Assembly (NCBI RefSeq): GCF_016887965.1
Contig: NZ_JAFDVD010000007.1
Location: 1-64,000, forward strand
Origin: Phycicoccus sonneratiae
GTDB taxonomy: Bacteria > Actinomycetota > Actinomycetes > Actinomycetales > Dermatophilaceae
DNA length: 64,000 nucleotides
Direction of reading: 5' to 3'
Every line of letters begins with the position of its first letter. The stretch's first letter is position 1. Shown here piece by piece: positions 62,643-64,000 of this stretch. The translations under genes and the position numbers were made by a program. The notes below the pieces were generated by a model. That model ran no database searches, was not told the origin of the DNA, and was given only the letters and a program-made list of their open reading frames with translations.

Positions 62643-63137
62643 TCAGCGGGCCGCGAGGCGGCGCTCGTACCAGCTCCCGGGCCGCCCCCCGACGTCGTCG
62701 GGGTCGGCGGCCCCGACGCGCACGAACCCGGCCTTGACGAGCACCCGCTGCGAGGCGAGGTTCGCGTCGGAGGTGGCGGCGCGGAGCATCCGCACCCCGA
62801 GGCCGGACGCCTCCCGGCAGAGCCGCTCGACCCCGGCCGTCGCGACACCCCGGCCGACGGCCGCCTCGGCGACCCGGTAGCCCACCTCCGCCGTGCCGTC
62901 CGCGATGTCCCGCAGGTTGAACCGCCCCAGCACCGAGCCGTCGTCCGCGACGAGCAGGTAGAAGGCGCACACCCCGGCCTCCTGCTCGCCCAGCAGCTCG
63001 GCGTGCCGAGCCGCGAACTGCGCGAAGTACTCCTCGCCCCGGTCCGAGACGGAGCGGGCGAAGTACGAGCGGTTCGCCCGCTCGAAGGCGAGGACGGCCG
63101 GCGCGTGGTCGGCCCGCAGGCGTTCGAGCTCGGGCAT
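62643..63137 (-). CDS. GNAT family N-acetyltransferase (RimJ-like)
   Basis: 164 residues. An N-terminal helix (PAVLAFERANRSYFARSV) precedes the acetyl-CoA site VAEAAVGRGVATAGVERLC, with RGVA in place of the usual RxxGxG/A loop. The C-terminal NLASQRVLVKAGFVRVG is typical of ribosomal-protein-type acetyltransferases. It probably acetylates an alpha-amine of a protein or small molecule. ATG at 63137 has TACAGT 6 nt upstream. Confidence 0.83.
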   Translation of the reverse strand: MPELERLRADHAPAVLAFERANRSYFARSVSDRGEEYFAQFAARHAELLGEQEAGVCAFYLLVADDGSVLGRFNLRDIADGTAEVGYRVAEAAVGRGVATAGVERLCREASGLGVRMLRAATSDANLASQRVLVKAGFVRVGAADPDDVGGRPGSWYERRLAAR

Positions 63138-63143
63138 CCTCCG

Positions 63144-63149
63144 ACTGTA
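63144..63149 (-). promoter_or_regulatory. -10 hexamer TACAGT
   Basis: TACAGT on the minus strand, 6 nt before the ATG at 63137; leaderless start inferred, though a GGAGG lies immediately before the ATG. Confidence 0.42.
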
Positions 63150-63190
63150 GACAGCGGGCGCCGCCGGGCACCGCCGGTCAGAATGGGACC

Positions 63191-63772
63191 ATGCCGGCGC
63201 CTCTCGTCATCCCGATGCTTCCCTGCGGGGACATCGACGAGGTCGCCGACCTGCTCACCGCGCTGGGCTTCACCGTGACCTACCGGCAGACCCGGCCCAA
63301 CCCGTTCGTCGCGCTGGAGGGACACGGGTTCCCGATCCAGTACTACGGGCTCGAGGGGCACGTCCCCGCGGCGTCGCACAGCACCTGCGGGGTCGTGGTC
63401 GAGGACACCGGCGCGATGTTCGAGACGCTGGCCGCCGCGCTGCGGGCGCGGTACGGCAGGCTGCCGGTGTCGGGCTTCCCCCGGATCACCCGCCCTCGGC
63501 CCCGCAAGAACGCGGGCGGCGTCTCCGGGTTCAGCCTGGTCGACCCCGCGGGCAACTGGATCCGGTTCTTCCAGGCCGGCGCCCCGGACCCGGCCGCCGA
63601 GTCGTCCCCGGTGCGCGAGAGCCTGATGGACGCCGTCGTGCTCGCCGACAGCAAGGACGACCCGCAGCAGGCGGCGAAGATCCTCAGGGGTGCCCTGCGG
63701 CGCGCCGACCCGTCCGACCCGGCCATCTCCGAGGCCCGCGACTTCCTCGCCGAGCTCGACGAGCGCACCTGA
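63191..63772 (+). CDS. VOC superfamily (bleomycin-resistance/glyoxalase-like) protein
   Basis: 193 residues. One VOC module (residues 1-130: MLPCGDIDEVADLLTALGF, the paired strand RPNPFVALEG, then GGVSGFSLVDPAGNWIRFF) has the layout of bleomycin-binding proteins. A C-terminal helical extension of about 60 residues (SKDDPQQAAKILRGALRRAD) is not part of the usual fold. Metal ligands expected in enzymes are not clear, so a binding protein is more likely. CAGAAT lies 6 nt before the ATG. Confidence 0.77.
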   Translation: MPAPLVIPMLPCGDIDEVADLLTALGFTVTYRQTRPNPFVALEGHGFPIQYYGLEGHVPAASHSTCGVVVEDTGAMFETLAAALRARYGRLPVSGFPRITRPRPRKNAGGVSGFSLVDPAGNWIRFFQAGAPDPAAESSPVRESLMDAVVLADSKDDPQQAAKILRGALRRADPSDPAISEARDFLAELDERT

Positions 63773-63808
63773 CCGGCGACGACCGGGCCTCGGCAGCGCC
63801 CGGTGCCG

Positions 63809-63985
63809 TCACGTCTGGTCGTCGACCGGGGCGCCCGGTGCGTTCGCCTTGACGGAGTCGATCCCGTCGAGTGCCGCTCGCTTGGTCGTGTAGCGCTCGC
63901 TCGTGGCGATGATCTCGCCGTTGCCGGCCTTGAGGTTGAACATGAACTGGGTCCCGCTCTTCGTGAGGACGAACTTCGCGGCCAT
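63809..63985 (-). CDS. DUF1508 (YegP-like) small protein
   Basis: 58 residues, short but convincing. AKFVLTKSGTQFMFNLKAGN, then GEIIATSERYTTKRAALDGI, then SVKANA is the complete single DUF1508 repeat, with the usual sheet-helix pattern and the conserved Gly and Ser/Thr positions. AAGGAGA stands 5 nt before the ATG at 63985. Function unknown; such proteins are common, sometimes stress-related. It is the last gene of the window, running in from the right. Confidence 0.85.
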   Translation of the reverse strand: MAAKFVLTKSGTQFMFNLKAGNGEIIATSERYTTKRAALDGIDSVKANAPGAPVDDQT

Positions 63986-64000
63986 GGCGATCTCCTTCTG

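Overview
The window is very GC-rich, with short intergenic gaps, abundant GTG starts and ATGA/GTGA start-stop overlaps. Gene content (13E12/DUF222 nuclease, two-subunit KorAB, actinobacterial PepN, LAxTG cell-wall signal, YajQ, HtpX, split nuo clusters) points to an actinomycete. Micrococcales, perhaps the Intrasporangiaceae/Dermatophilaceae, is my best guess from gene content alone. No rRNA, CRISPR array, intact insertion sequence or prophage was seen; one tRNA gene (Tyr) is present.

Layout. 0-13 kb: a frameshifted DUF222/HNH gene behind a good LexA box, a flavin-binding protein, a single-chain acyl-CoA carboxylase of about 1835 residues, a sortase-type surface protein, an AI-2E exporter-like protein, tRNA-Tyr, YajQ, and a VapBC45-type toxin-antitoxin pair of lower GC. 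12.8-19.4 kb: a chelatase-type AAA ATPase with its VWA partner, a split transketolase behind a MerR-type operator, and small enzymes. 19.5-23.6 kb: subtilisin-like protease and aminopeptidase N. 23.7-31.2 kb: an amino-sugar operon (ROK repressor with its operator, binding protein, two permeases, NagZ-type GH3 hydrolase, ROK kinase, NagB). 31.2-33.8 kb: an oxidoreductase, an acetyltransferase and HtpX.

33.8-57.2 kb: complex I genes on the minus strand in two blocks. nuoA-nuoB-DUF2568 lies at 55.9-57.2 kb and nuoC-H-I-J-K-L-M-N at 33.8-41.5 kb. About 14 kb separates them, holding PhoX, a fn3-moxR-duf58-transglutaminase-like operon and two tandem small zinc-ribbon-like proteins. No nuoD, nuoE, nuoF or nuoG is in the window. 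Next to nuoA, divergently transcribed, is korAB (2-oxoacid:ferredoxin oxidoreductase), which suggests that this Nuo set takes electrons from ferredoxin rather than NADH. 60.5-64 kb: RarD-like exporter, hydrolase, acetyltransferase, VOC protein and a DUF1508 protein at the edge.

Many first genes have no Shine-Dalgarno sequence but a TANNNT hexamer 5-8 nt before the start codon. This is the pattern expected of leaderless transcription and was used here to choose starts.
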